From: Lachnospiraceae bacterium
GTDB taxonomy: Bacteria; Bacillota; Clostridia; Lachnospirales; Lachnospiraceae
NCBI GenBank assembly: GCA_017622845.1
Contig: JAGAQJ010000023.1
Coordinates: forward strand, 1-61,701
Reading direction: 5' to 3'
Length of the DNA stretch: 61,701 nucleotides
The notes beneath the pieces are model-generated. The model did no database searches. It was not told the origin of the DNA and worked only from the letters and a program-made list of their open reading frames with translations. The position numbers and the translations under genes were made by a program. Shown one piece after another: positions 27,677 through 35,978 of the stretch. Every line of letters begins with the position of its first letter. The first letter of the stretch is position 1.

Positions 27677-28555
27677 TTACCTTCCCCTTGTCTCCCATAA
27701 GTAAATCTCAGATGATATGTGAAAACCAATTCTAAAATAAAATTCCTGACTTGATAAAACGACTGCCCTTTTTGCTCCTAATTTTCTTGCACGATTCATT
27801 GCTTCATAAACCACAGCTTTTGCCAGCCCTGTTTTTCTAAATTCGGGAATCGTGACAACAGGTTCGATATATGCCGTTTCTCCCTGCGTATACCAGACAC
27901 CGCAATGAGAGCAGTATTCTGTTTCATTGTAAGCAAATACCTTAAGAAAGCTGTTTTCATTTGGAGAAGGCTTCAAAAGCTCCTCATCCCATGGTTCAGG
28001 ACTCCCTTCATTGTCGAAGCCTTTATGCAGTACATTTTGAAAGCACCGGTTATCAATCTGAAAATCCTGCGCCGAAATATAAATTTCCTTTGGCATGTTA
28101 TAGGCAAAATCCTGTTCTAAACTAATTTCTAATATTGCGTTTTCCTTATTATTTTGAAGGAAACCTCTTTCCTGCAATACTGCATTCAGCACGGTATCTT
28201 TGTGATTAGCCTTTATCACTACTTTTCCGTCAATTTCATAATTTTGCATTGCATAATCAATCATTAAGTTCAGAAGTTCCTTATCCGCAGCGGAATGTAT
28301 CAGATACACGCTGTCGTCAAAAAATGTATCATATATAACCAATCCTGTTAAAAGATTGTTTTCATCTCTAAAAAGAGCAATTTTTTCAAGCTTTTGTACC
28401 TCTAACAACGTGTGGCACATCATCCATTCCAATCGTCCCCAGTGAAAATGCTCGTTATAACCGTTATCGGCAGTCTTTAGCAGAAACTTGTATAGCTCGT
28501 CATATTGTTCGTTAAACCTTTGCTTATTTTTATATTGCTCAACTTGATAATCCAT
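27677..28555 (-). CDS. GNAT-family N-acetyltransferase
   Basis: A 292-residue protein. ATG 28555 is used because AAGGTGAT lies just upstream. The C-terminal 110 residues form the GNAT domain: EPVVTIPEFRKTGLAKAVVY contains the acetyl-CoA loop (RKTGLA in place of R/Q-x-x-G-x-G/A) and AVVLSSQEFYFRIGFHISSE closes the fold. The N-terminal half (YDELYKFLLKTADNGYNEHF, HWGRLEWMM) may be a degenerate second GNAT domain. It is 2 bases before the next gene. The substrate is not predictable. Confidence 0.8.
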   Translation of the reverse strand: MDYQVEQYKNKQRFNEQYDELYKFLLKTADNGYNEHFHWGRLEWMMCHTLLEVQKLEKIALFRDENNLLTGLVIYDTFFDDSVYLIHSAADKELLNLMIDYAMQNYEIDGKVVIKANHKDTVLNAVLQERGFLQNNKENAILEISLEQDFAYNMPKEIYISAQDFQIDNRCFQNVLHKGFDNEGSPEPWDEELLKPSPNENSFLKVFAYNETEYCSHCGVWYTQGETAYIEPVVTIPEFRKTGLAKAVVYEAMNRARKLGAKRAVVLSSQEFYFRIGFHISSEIYLWETRGR

Positions 28556-28590
28556 TTTATCACCTTGCCTTTCCAATGATAGCTTACTTT

Positions 28591-28799
28591 TGATATATCA
28601 TGAACTTCGCAGTGTCACTCGAAAATACCTCGCAGTATCACTCGAAAATGCTTCGCAGTATCACTCGAAAATGCTTCGCATTTCCTCGTTCGCGGGCTTC
28701 GCCCTATCCTGCTGTTCCCTGGCAAAAGCGTCTGCAGGCAGCCGTTTTGGCAGGCAGCAGCAGGCACTGCTCATTGCTTTCGCGTACATTATATCATTG
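28591..28799 (-). repeat. second repeat family, copy 1 (with tripled 23-bp unit)
   Basis: A 209-base sequence that matches, in inverted orientation, the element at 35748-35909. Shared parts are the end TGATATAATGTACGCG, a hairpin GGGCGAAGCCC, and CGAGGAAATGC followed by GCATTTTCG. Here a 23-base unit (core ATTTTCGAGTGATACTGC) occurs three times in tandem against once in the other copy. Read on the minus strand the left end carries the extended -10 sequence TGATATAAT pointing at the GNAT gene. Confidence 0.8.
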
Positions 28800-28896
28800 A
28801 GGCAGCAAAAAAAATATGTCACAAACCATTATATCTGTTTCTGACGCTTCGACCTCAGACCAGTTGCGAAAATATGCAATACTTTCCGCCCGGAAA

Positions 28897-28925
28897 GCAC
28901 ACTTTTCCATTTTTGTCATATTTTA
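28897..28925 (+). promoter_or_regulatory. sigma-K-like promoter before dpaA
   Basis: GCAC at 28897, a 16-base gap and CATATTTTA at 28917 fit the late mother-cell consensus (mACm, about 16 bases, CATAnnnTA). dpaA is a late mother-cell gene in sporulating bacteria. The same 14-base core occurs before asnB. Confidence 0.6.
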
Positions 28926-28959
28926 ATGATAAGTCCAGTCAAAAGAGGGAGGGTGATAT

Positions 28960-29847
28960 ATGCCTTCGAAAAATATGGCAAAATACGATATTGCAATTCT
29001 CGGCGGCGACAAGCGTACAGCCTGCATGTCACCCATTTTAGCAGAAAAAGGTTACCGGATTAACTGCTTTCGCACCGTGGATATCCCATACAGCCAGACC
29101 GCAGAATCCAAAATCTTTTTCACAGACTCACTCCGGGAAGCCTTAGATTCCGCACCTGTGATTGTCGGCGGTATTCCATTTATAAAATCAGACTGCCTCT
29201 ACTGTGAGCAGGCTGTTGGCTGCACGGCGGTTCATGTTTCAGACATACAGAGAAACCTTCACAAGCAGCAGAAAATCTTTGCAGGAGTGATTCCGGAAAG
29301 CTTTCGCCGGATTTGTGAGGAAAGGGAAATCGGCTGCTATGATTTTATGCTTGATGAACCAATGACGCTGTATAATGCTGTTGCCACTGCAGAGGGCGCC
29401 ATTTTAGAGGCGCTGCTTCACAAAAATACAAATCTTCACGGAAGCGCTTCCTTCGTATTGGGCTATGGCAGATGCGGGAGGCTCCTTGCTGACCGGTTAA
29501 AAGGACTTCACGCCTGTGTCACCGTCTGTTCCAATGATGTAAATGAACTTGCGCTTGCCTGCTCCCTTGGTTTTGAGACTCTTCACCTTTCAAAGCTGCA
29601 GCAGAAAATCGGCTGCTGCGAATACATATTTAATACCATTCCTGCCTGCGTCCTGAACAGCAAGTGTCTCGAAAAGCTGTCATGCAACGCAATTGTCATC
29701 GACATCGCCTCCAATATGGCAGGCGCCGACTATGAGGCTGCCAGACAGCTCAATGTCAACATTCATTTCTGCCCGGGACTTCCCGGAAAATACGCCGGAG
29801 AAAGCTGTGCAAAATATTTAACCGATTATGTGATAAACAGAATATAG
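28960..29847 (+). CDS. dpaA: dipicolinate synthase subunit A
   Basis: A 295-residue oxidoreductase-like subunit that with DpaB turns a dihydrodipicolinate-pathway intermediate into dipicolinic acid, the spore-core solute. The nucleotide-binding motif is VLGYGRCGRLLADRL near residue 165; the N-terminus IAILGGDKRTACMSPILAEKGY is characteristic of DpaA. GGGAGGGTG precedes the ATG. The dpaB gene follows after 13 bases. It lies behind a sigma-K-like promoter, which fits its known late sporulation role. The Bacillus partners asd and dapG are absent here. Confidence 0.93.
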   Translation: MPSKNMAKYDIAILGGDKRTACMSPILAEKGYRINCFRTVDIPYSQTAESKIFFTDSLREALDSAPVIVGGIPFIKSDCLYCEQAVGCTAVHVSDIQRNLHKQQKIFAGVIPESFRRICEEREIGCYDFMLDEPMTLYNAVATAEGAILEALLHKNTNLHGSASFVLGYGRCGRLLADRLKGLHACVTVCSNDVNELALACSLGFETLHLSKLQQKIGCCEYIFNTIPACVLNSKCLEKLSCNAIVIDIASNMAGADYEAARQLNVNIHFCPGLPGKYAGESCAKYLTDYVINRI

Positions 29848-29860
29848 GAGGCTTGATGAT

Positions 29861-30466
29861 ATGGATATCAAAGGAAAAAAAGTTGGTATCGCGCTGACCG
29901 GTTCCTTTTGTACCTTCGAAAAAATGTTTGCTGAACTGCAAAAGCTGGCAGATGCCGGTGCGGAAGTCTATCCTATTATGTCAGATTCCTCACAGACAAT
30001 CGAAAGCCGTTTCGGAAAACCTGACATCTATGTCACAAAAATAAAAGAGATTACCGGCAGAAAACCAATCATGTCCATTGCAGGCGCAGAGCCTATCGGT
30101 CCGAAAGGCTTTCTGGATATACTGGCAATCCTTCCCTGTACCGGAAACACTGCTGCAAAGCTTGCAAACGGCATCACTGACACGCCTGTCCTGATGGCAG
30201 CAAAAGCACATATGCGAAACAACAAGCCTCTTGTTATATCCATCTCCACCAATGACGGGCTTGGCATGAACCTGAAAAATATCGGACTTCTGTGCAACAG
30301 TAAAAATATATACTTTGTTCCGTTTGGTCAGGATAACTACGAAAAGAAGCCGAATTCTCTGGTTGCCCACGCAGAGCTGCTCATACCGACACTCGAAATG
30401 GCTCTTGAGCACAGGCAGTACCAGCCAATCCTGAAAGATTATCATAACGATTCCGTATCCTCATAG
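29861..30466 (+). CDS. dpaB: dipicolinate synthase subunit B (flavoprotein)
   Basis: A 201-residue flavoprotein-family subunit (VGIALTGSFCTFEKMF at the start, ILAILPCTGNTAAKLANGIT in the FMN-binding region). It is cotranscribed with dpaA and preceded by AGGAGG. The last codons and the TAG stop are shared with a degenerate MITE copy (30444-30527): the element's ACGATTC...CCTCATAG reads as the C-terminal residues and stop. The family's natural C-terminus may therefore have been trimmed or replaced; the core domain is intact. Confidence 0.93.
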   Translation: MDIKGKKVGIALTGSFCTFEKMFAELQKLADAGAEVYPIMSDSSQTIESRFGKPDIYVTKIKEITGRKPIMSIAGAEPIGPKGFLDILAILPCTGNTAAKLANGITDTPVLMAAKAHMRNNKPLVISISTNDGLGMNLKNIGLLCNSKNIYFVPFGQDNYEKKPNSLVAHAELLIPTLEMALEHRQYQPILKDYHNDSVSS

Positions 30467-30527
30467 TAACGGGCAGCAAGCCATGCAAACCAATATAGCG
30501 CAGCGTGGTGCTGTATTGAACAGTTGC
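30444..30527 (+). mobile_element. degenerate IS66-like MITE (copy B) overlapping dpaB end
   Basis: The start (ATAACGATTCCGTATCCTCA) and the end (GTGCTGTATTGAACAGTTGC) align to the 134-base element with substitutions, and the middle is deleted. It supplies the dpaB stop codon and ends 9 bases before the asnB promoter. Confidence 0.7.
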
Positions 30528-30536
30528 AGATTACCC

Positions 30537-30566
30537 AACCTTTTATGACATCAGTGTCATATTTTA
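30537..30566 (+). promoter_or_regulatory. sigma-K-like promoter before asnB
   Basis: AACC at 30537, a 17-base gap and CATATTTTA at 30558 match the late mother-cell promoter pattern. The core TGTCATATTTTAAT is identical to that before dpaA, implying that asnB is a sporulation gene here. Confidence 0.6.
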
Positions 30567-30598
30567 ATAACTATTATGCAGAAAGGGTGATTGGAATT

Positions 30599-32452
30599 AT
30601 GTGCGGAATAGCCGGATTCAGCAGCTTTCACATCAACTACCGCGAGGATTCCTCCCGATGGTTTTCCGTACTGCAAAAGATGAATGCCTGCCAGCATCAC
30701 CGCGGTCCTGATGAAAACGGAGTCCATCTTTCACGATACTGCGGGCTTTCACACACACGTCTTTCGATTCTTGATTTGGAATGCGGTAAGCAGCCCATGG
30801 TAAGACAGCTTGGAAACCACCGCGCTGTCATTGCCTATAACGGTGAAATCTACAACATGCCGCACCTTCGCCGCGAGCTTGAAAAGGACGGCGTCGTTTT
30901 TGAAACCACCTGTGATACGGAAGTCATCCTGATGGGATATCTGAAATACGGATGCTCCTACGTCAAACAGCTAAACGGCATTTTTGCTTTTGCCATATTT
31001 GATGAAAGCCTTCAAAGACTTTTTCTCTTTCGCGACAGACTTGGCGTAAAACCTTTGTTCTATACCCTTTTTAACAACACTCTCATCTTTTCATCAGAGC
31101 TGAAGGGAATCCTGTGCTTTCCTGATTTTAAGGCACAGCTTGACCGCGACGGGCTTTGTGAGGTATTCGGTCTTGGCCCTGCAAAGACCTATGGAAAGGG
31201 TGTTTTTAAGAATATAGATGAGCTGCTGCCGGGACATTACCTTGAATATTACGGCTCCGACTTTTCCACAAATTGTTACTGGAAGCTGGAAAGTTGTCCA
31301 CATGAAGATGACTGGAATCAGACAGTTGAGAAAACCCGGTATCTGGTGACAGATGCGATCAGGCTTCAGATGCTTTCTGATGTACCGATCTGTACCTTTT
31401 TATCGGGCGGCGTGGACAGTAGTCTTGTCACAGCGGTATGCAGCAGCGAGCTTCAAAAGCAGGGTAAGAGGCTCGACACGTACTCCTTTGATTTCAAGGA
31501 CAATGATAAAAATTTCAGGGCAAATTCCTTCCAGCCCTCTCAGGACAGACCGTGGGTTGACATGATGATTGCCCATTGCCATACGAACCATCAGTACCTT
31601 GAATGTACCAATACTGATTTATATCATTATCTGTTTGATGCAGTCGATGCAAGGGATTTGCCCTGCATGGCAGATGTGGAGGCCTCCATGCTGTACTTCT
31701 GCAAGCGGGTTGCCGCAAACCACAAAGTCACCCTTACCGGAGAGTGTGCGGATGAAATTTTCGGCGGCTATCCATGGTTCCACAAGAAAGAATGCTTCGA
31801 TGCTGACTGTTTCCCTTGGTCGATGGATTTCACCCCTCGCACCATGCTTCTAAAGGATAGTGTACTTTCCATTCTTCCTTTACAAGAATATGCACATGAG
31901 GCATACTGCAAGACAATCTCAGAGACTCCTGTGCTGGAGGGAGAAAACGCCGAAGAAAAACGCCGCCGCGAGATTTCTTACCTGAATCTCAAATGGTTTA
32001 TGCAGACCTTACTTGATCGCATGGACCGAACCAGCATGCATACAGGACTTGAGGCGCGCGTGCCGTTTGCAGACCACCGCATTGTAGAATACCTGTGGAA
32101 TGTACCATGGCACATGAAATGCAAAGACGGTGTGGTCAAGGGACTTCTCCGCGCTGCTGCCGACGGACTGCTTCCGGGTGAAGTACTGTACCGCCGCAAA
32201 AGCCCTTATCCCAAAACATATGACCCTGCCTATGAAAATCTGCTCCGCACCTCGATTGTCGAAGTTTTATCCGATACACGTTCACCGCTTCGGGAGCTTG
32301 TTGATTTGTCCAAGGTGCTTGAATATATCCAGCACCCATCAGACTACGGCAGACCATTTTACGGTCAGCTTATGGCAGGTCCTCAGCTTCTGGCATATCT
32401 GCTTCAAGTCAATTACTGGCTGAAAAAATACAAGGTGGAGCTTTTGTTGTAG
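30599..32452 (+). CDS. asnB: asparagine synthase, glutamine-hydrolysing
   Basis: A 617-residue class II amidotransferase. The start is ATG 30599 because Cys2 of MCGIAGF is the glutaminase nucleophile; 25 earlier codons are open but cannot be used by a working enzyme. The N-terminal glutaminase shows RLSILDLECGKQPM and YNGEIYN; the synthetase domain has the PP-loop LSGGVDSS near residue 270 and GECADEIFGGY. The length is normal. It follows dpaAB behind a similar sigma-K-like promoter. Bacillus subtilis has a sporulation-linked asparagine synthase, AsnO, which is a sensible parallel. Confidence 0.93.
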   Translation: MCGIAGFSSFHINYREDSSRWFSVLQKMNACQHHRGPDENGVHLSRYCGLSHTRLSILDLECGKQPMVRQLGNHRAVIAYNGEIYNMPHLRRELEKDGVVFETTCDTEVILMGYLKYGCSYVKQLNGIFAFAIFDESLQRLFLFRDRLGVKPLFYTLFNNTLIFSSELKGILCFPDFKAQLDRDGLCEVFGLGPAKTYGKGVFKNIDELLPGHYLEYYGSDFSTNCYWKLESCPHEDDWNQTVEKTRYLVTDAIRLQMLSDVPICTFLSGGVDSSLVTAVCSSELQKQGKRLDTYSFDFKDNDKNFRANSFQPSQDRPWVDMMIAHCHTNHQYLECTNTDLYHYLFDAVDARDLPCMADVEASMLYFCKRVAANHKVTLTGECADEIFGGYPWFHKKECFDADCFPWSMDFTPRTMLLKDSVLSILPLQEYAHEAYCKTISETPVLEGENAEEKRRREISYLNLKWFMQTLLDRMDRTSMHTGLEARVPFADHRIVEYLWNVPWHMKCKDGVVKGLLRAAADGLLPGEVLYRRKSPYPKTYDPAYENLLRTSIVEVLSDTRSPLRELVDLSKVLEYIQHPSDYGRPFYGQLMAGPQLLAYLLQVNYWLKKYKVELLL

Positions 32453-32462
32453 GCTCCACCTT
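32432..32462. terminator. bidirectional terminator between asnB and the kinase gene
   Basis: A 10-base perfect stem (32432-32441 with 32453-32462) overlaps the asnB stop codon. On the minus strand it is followed by GTATTTTTTC, a good T run for the kinase operon. Confidence 0.85.
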
Positions 32463-32480
32463 ATTGATGCAAACGACCGA

Positions 32481-33875
32481 TTACTCCGCCTTTGGAAAGA
32501 TTACACTAAACCGCGTTCCAAGTCCCTCGCGGCTTACAATATCATAATAGCCCTGATGCTTGTCGACAATCCACTTCGCAATGGACAGCCCAAGTCCTGT
32601 GCCGCCTGTTTTGCTGTTTCGCACTGCATCTGCCCGGTAAAAGCGGTCAAAGGCATGCGCCACGTCCTCCTGCGACATGCCGATGCCATTATCCTGTATT
32701 CCATAAAATGGGCATCCGTCCTTCCATACTCCCACACGAATCAATATTTCCTCGCCCTGCTTTGTATACTTGGCTGCATTGTCAATCAGGATTCGCGCCG
32801 ACTGCTTGAGCATGTCGCAATCCCCATAGACACAGACATTACCTGATTCCTCAAAACGGTAACGATGCTTCTCATCAATCATTAACGACTCCTCATAAAC
32901 CTCGCGCATAATCTCATTCAGCTCATGCACCTTCATATCAAGGCTCTGCCTGTTGGAATCCCCTCTGGCAAGAAATAAAAGCTGCTCGACCAGCTTCTGC
33001 ATATGGTTTGCTTCATTTTGAATCGCCTCAATGGACTCCTCAAGGATAGCGGTATCCTCCTTTCCCCATCGGTCAAGCATATTGACATATCCCTGAATCA
33101 CTGCAATCGGCGTGCGAAGCTCATGAGAAGCATCTGACACAAACTGCGTCTGCTGTTTATACGAAGCCCTGATGCGCTCCAGAAGACCGTTCAGCGCCGT
33201 TTCAATTCCCTGCAGCTCCTTGTCGTGCATATGGATTCCTTTTTCCATCGCGTCTGCTTTCAGATTGGAAATTGCATCTTCAAGATTATGGTACTTTGTC
33301 TCATCAAAGGCAATTTCACTTAATTCCTGTGCCTTCGCCGCAATTTCATTTAATGGGCGAAGCTTTCTCCGCACTCTTCTTGTTCCCTTTAACGCAAGTG
33401 AGAAGATATCCGCCAGCTCTACCGCAAGCACCACCATTCCGCCATAATAAAAAATGGAAAGCCAGCCGCCCATCGGTATCTGATACAACAAAGCTTCATC
33501 AGTGCCGCTTACTGTATAGATTGTATTCCACAGTTCACCGTCATACGAGATGCCTCGCATATACTGCATGGAAAATGTTCCTGTCATCTGCCAGTCCATT
33601 CCCACAACGAAGCTGACAAGCAGGAATATCGCAATCAGAATATCAATCCCCAAATACGCAGTAAACAGCCGCCATACATAACCCAAATTAATTTTTCTTG
33701 CAATCGATGTGACGCGCACCATGTCAGATGGTCTGTTTTTTTTGTTGATATTGCTATTGATGCTGTCGTCTATCGCTGCCTTGGCTCTCTTTTTTTTCTT
33801 ATTATCCTTTTGTTCTTTTCTTCTCTTGATATCCTTTTTACGGCTTTTTTGATTGTCCTCTTTCTTAGCTCTCAT
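32481..33875 (-). CDS. sensor histidine kinase
   Basis: A 464-residue two-helix membrane kinase. The membrane segments are about residues 67-92 and 137-160, with a short outer loop of only 45 residues. The phospho-acceptor is His251 in SHELRTP; the ATP domain shows DNAAKYT, DNGIGM and TGGTGLGLSI. The first 50 residues are extraordinarily basic (RRKEQKDNKKKKRAKA), unusual for this family and possibly an RNA, membrane or partner contact. It overlaps the response regulator gene by 11 bases. The signal is unknown. Confidence 0.9.
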   Translation of the reverse strand: MRAKKEDNQKSRKKDIKRRKEQKDNKKKKRAKAAIDDSINSNINKKNRPSDMVRVTSIARKINLGYVWRLFTAYLGIDILIAIFLLVSFVVGMDWQMTGTFSMQYMRGISYDGELWNTIYTVSGTDEALLYQIPMGGWLSIFYYGGMVVLAVELADIFSLALKGTRRVRRKLRPLNEIAAKAQELSEIAFDETKYHNLEDAISNLKADAMEKGIHMHDKELQGIETALNGLLERIRASYKQQTQFVSDASHELRTPIAVIQGYVNMLDRWGKEDTAILEESIEAIQNEANHMQKLVEQLLFLARGDSNRQSLDMKVHELNEIMREVYEESLMIDEKHRYRFEESGNVCVYGDCDMLKQSARILIDNAAKYTKQGEEILIRVGVWKDGCPFYGIQDNGIGMSQEDVAHAFDRFYRADAVRNSKTGGTGLGLSIAKWIVDKHQGYYDIVSREGLGTRFSVIFPKAE

Positions 33876-34551
33876 CTTTGATACAATATCCTACTCCCCG
33901 CACTGTCTGTATAATCTTTACATGAAATACGTCGTCAAGTTTGCTTCGAAGATATCTCACATACACATCAATAATATTGGTCTCCCCCATATAGTCATAT
34001 CCGCACACTCTCTCAAGCAGCGTGTCTCTTGATATCACAATATTTTTATTTTCAAGCAGAACCTTTAACAGCTCAAATTCCCTGTGTGTAAGCTCTACCT
34101 GTTTACCGTCATAGGTTACTTCATAACGCTGTACGTCCATGCTCAGTTTTCCGACACCAAGCTGATTCTTTTCTGCGGAGGCTCTGCCGCCCCGCTTCTT
34201 AAGCGCAAGCCGGATACGCGCAAGCAGCTCCTCGATGGCAAAAGGCTTTGTCATATAATCATCTGCTCCGCCGTCAAGACCGGCAACCTTATCCATAACC
34301 TCATCTCTTGCAGTCAGCATTATGACAGGAATGTCAGATTTTTTCCTCAGGCGTCTGAGCACCTCAAAACCGTTCAGCTCCGGCAGCATCACGTCAAGCA
34401 CCACCAAATCCGCCTTGCCGCTCTCTGCCTTTTCCAATCCGTCTCTGCCGTTTGCCGCTTTCATGACCTCATAGCCTTCATGCAGAAGCTCAAGCTCCAA
34501 AAAACGCCCGATTTTTTCCTCATCCTCAACAATCAAAATTGTCATTGCCAT
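33865..34551 (-). CDS. OmpR/PhoB-family response regulator
   Basis: A 228-residue regulator with a receiver domain (acidic pocket VEDEE, phospho-acceptor Asp53 in VLDVMLPELNG, Lys in TKPF) and a C-terminal winged helix (VELTHREFELLKVLLENKN, TVRGVGYCIKDES). The gene precedes and overlaps its kinase gene, so the pair is one operon. ATG 34551 follows GGGGAC; a second ATG two codons later is possible. Confidence 0.93.
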   Translation of the reverse strand: MAMTILIVEDEEKIGRFLELELLHEGYEVMKAANGRDGLEKAESGKADLVVLDVMLPELNGFEVLRRLRKKSDIPVIMLTARDEVMDKVAGLDGGADDYMTKPFAIEELLARIRLALKKRGGRASAEKNQLGVGKLSMDVQRYEVTYDGKQVELTHREFELLKVLLENKNIVISRDTLLERVCGYDYMGETNIIDVYVRYLRSKLDDVFHVKIIQTVRGVGYCIKDES

Positions 34552-34617
34552 CGTGTCCCCATCCTATTCTTATCTGATATCAGCATCCGTGCTTGTCCCA
34601 TATACATTAAAACGTCC

Positions 34618-34651
34618 AAGCAGACTGACAATCTGCATTGTCAGTCTGCTT
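34618..34651 (-). terminator. terminator hairpin after the DUF4342 gene
   Basis: A perfect 15-base stem (34618-34632 with 34637-34651) and a 4-base loop lie 65 bases past the DUF4342 stop and upstream of the response regulator. GGACGTTTTAA follows on the minus strand. Confidence 0.75.
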
Positions 34652-34675
34652 GTCTCTCTATGAATGGCTTGCCTG

Positions 34676-34701
34676 AAAACCACTTCGCTGCGGCTTGATG
34701 C
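34676..34701 (+). mobile_element. small degenerate MITE fragment
   Basis: Twenty-two of 26 bases (AAAACCACTTCG...CTTGATGC) match the central hairpin of the 134-base element. The flanking parts do not align well, so this may be an old decayed copy. Confidence 0.4.
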
Positions 34702-34716
34702 ACCTCAGCCACTGCA

Positions 34717-35259
34717 TTATTTGTTTTCTTCCTTAGATACTGCGCTGTTAAACTCGTTTTTGATATTCTCTGCTGCTTCTGCTGCGCCGTCCATCGCCTT
34801 GTTAATATCGATATCCACGCTTCTGATATCCGGTCCTGCAAAATGATACCGCATATTAAAGAACAATCCTACCACCAGCAGCGGAACCACCACCCAGAAT
34901 GCACAGATGAGCAATACAATCAGCAGTGTAACCGGCACCCTGAAAATCTCTCTGTTGTCTCTCTCCACGCAGAAGCTGTTGTTATTTCCTTTCTCAATCC
35001 ACTTCACACACCAGTTGCCAAAACGCTTGAGCGTATCGGTAAAGCTGCATTTGCCCTCTTTATCCTCCACCTCAATCTTCACCTTCTGAGCCTGTGTCGT
35101 ATAGCTTGCACTATCCGGTCCGTTCACTTTGCCATTCTGTTCCAGATAAATCATTGCATCAAGAATATCCCAATTGCTGTATTCCAATGCCTGCTTTGCT
35201 TCCTCATAAGACACGTTTGCATGTTCTCTTAATTTTTCTACCTTTTCAAAATTATCCAT
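34717..35259 (-). CDS. DUF4342 protein with UBA-like N-terminus
   Basis: A 180-residue protein. Residues 3-43 form a UBA/EF-Ts-like helical bundle (VEKLREHANVSYEEAKQALE). A middle DUF4342-type beta part (IFRVPVTLLIVLLICAFWVV) contains one or two membrane helices around residues 108-135. The C-terminus is acidic and helical. A strong ribosome binding site (GGAGA) precedes the ATG. The family is common in Clostridia but has no assigned role. It has its own promoter and terminator. Confidence 0.8.
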   Translation of the reverse strand: MDNFEKVEKLREHANVSYEEAKQALEYSNWDILDAMIYLEQNGKVNGPDSASYTTQAQKVKIEVEDKEGKCSFTDTLKRFGNWCVKWIEKGNNNSFCVERDNREIFRVPVTLLIVLLICAFWVVVPLLVVGLFFNMRYHFAGPDIRSVDIDINKAMDGAAEAAENIKNEFNSAVSKEENK

Positions 35260-35383
35260 TTCTTTTCTCTCCTTTTGATTACTCCTGATTCCAGTCAGCC
35301 TCCGGCTTCCTGTAACTGGTTCTGCACAACGCCCTCATATGTTCATTCCTATTTTCTTTTGTGCAGAGGTGTTTTTGTTTCAT

Positions 35384-35404
35384 AGTATAGATGACCATAC
35401 GGTC
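35384..35404 (-). promoter_or_regulatory. candidate promoter and operator of the DUF4342 gene
   Basis: On the minus strand a TATACT -10 (35384-35389) is preceded by the inverted repeat GACC-ATAC-GGTC (35393-35404, plus-strand reading), placed in the spacer where a repressor would act. The -35 is weak. The stretch 35260-35543 shows nothing else. Confidence 0.4.
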
Positions 35405-35543
35405 TGCCTTAATGGCTGGAGTTCTTTCCGCCATCTGATGATACAATCATAAGCGAACAATATTAAACAAAAATGCGGATAAGATTAAAAATAAATTAAG
35501 GTTAGCGTCAAATTCTAAGCCATCTAAAATACAAGAATAATCA

Positions 35544-35677
35544 ATAACTATTCAGTACCCTCATAATTGCGGGCATCAAGTCATGCAAAACCGCTTCGTG
35601 GTGACTTGATGCCTAACGCAATTTACGCATTCTCACGCACTCCGCAGCAAGTGCATAGTGCTGTACTGAACAATTAC
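35544..35677 (+). mobile_element. IS66-like MITE, complete (copy C)
   Basis: A full 134-base copy, from ATAACTATTCAGTAC to GTACTGAACAATTAC. It is flanked on both sides by the same 8 bases, AATAATCA (35536-35543 and 35678-35685), a perfect target-site duplication. Internally it can form a long hairpin (GCATCAAGTCA with TGACTTGATGC) and a second one (GCACTCCGCAGCAAGTGC). Confidence 0.9.
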
Positions 35678-35747
35678 AATAATCATTCAGTTTGACTGTA
35701 AATATCATAACATTTCCACCCTTGATTTTAAATCGTTTTTCCATTAA

Positions 35748-35909
35748 CATGATATAATGTACGCGAAAGCAATGAGCAGTGCCGAATGTTGAATGTCAGA
35801 ACGGCTGCTTGCAGACGTTTTTGACAGGAAACAGACGGATAGGGCGAAGCCCGTGAACGAGGAAATGCGAAGCATTTTCGAGTGACACTGCGAAGTTCAT
35901 GATATAATG
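35748..35909 (+). repeat. second repeat family, copy 2
   Basis: A 162-base element bounded by direct 12-base repeats CATGATATAATG (35748-35759 and 35898-35909). It matches the inverted copy at 28591-28799 over most of its length. The right end places TGATATAAT, an extended -10 sequence, 70 bases before the tRNA-dihydrouridine synthase start, so it may be that gene's promoter. Confidence 0.8.
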
Positions 35910-35978
35910 AGCGTTAGCGAGCGGGAACAGACAGGCTCTGCACAAGCGACTCTAAAATTGTATGAAAAGCGAGGTCCT

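Noticed and set aside
28591-28700. Tandem 23-base repeats considered as a CRISPR array
   Set aside because: The units are contiguous without spacers and belong to a dispersed element.
30524-30598. N-terminal extension of asnB
   Set aside because: The glutaminase needs Cys2 directly after Met; the earlier codons cover the sigma-K-like promoter.
35907-35978. N-terminal extension of the dihydrouridine synthase
   Set aside because: The 24 codons derive from the repeat element end; MKLYLAPMEG with GAGG upstream is the family's true start.
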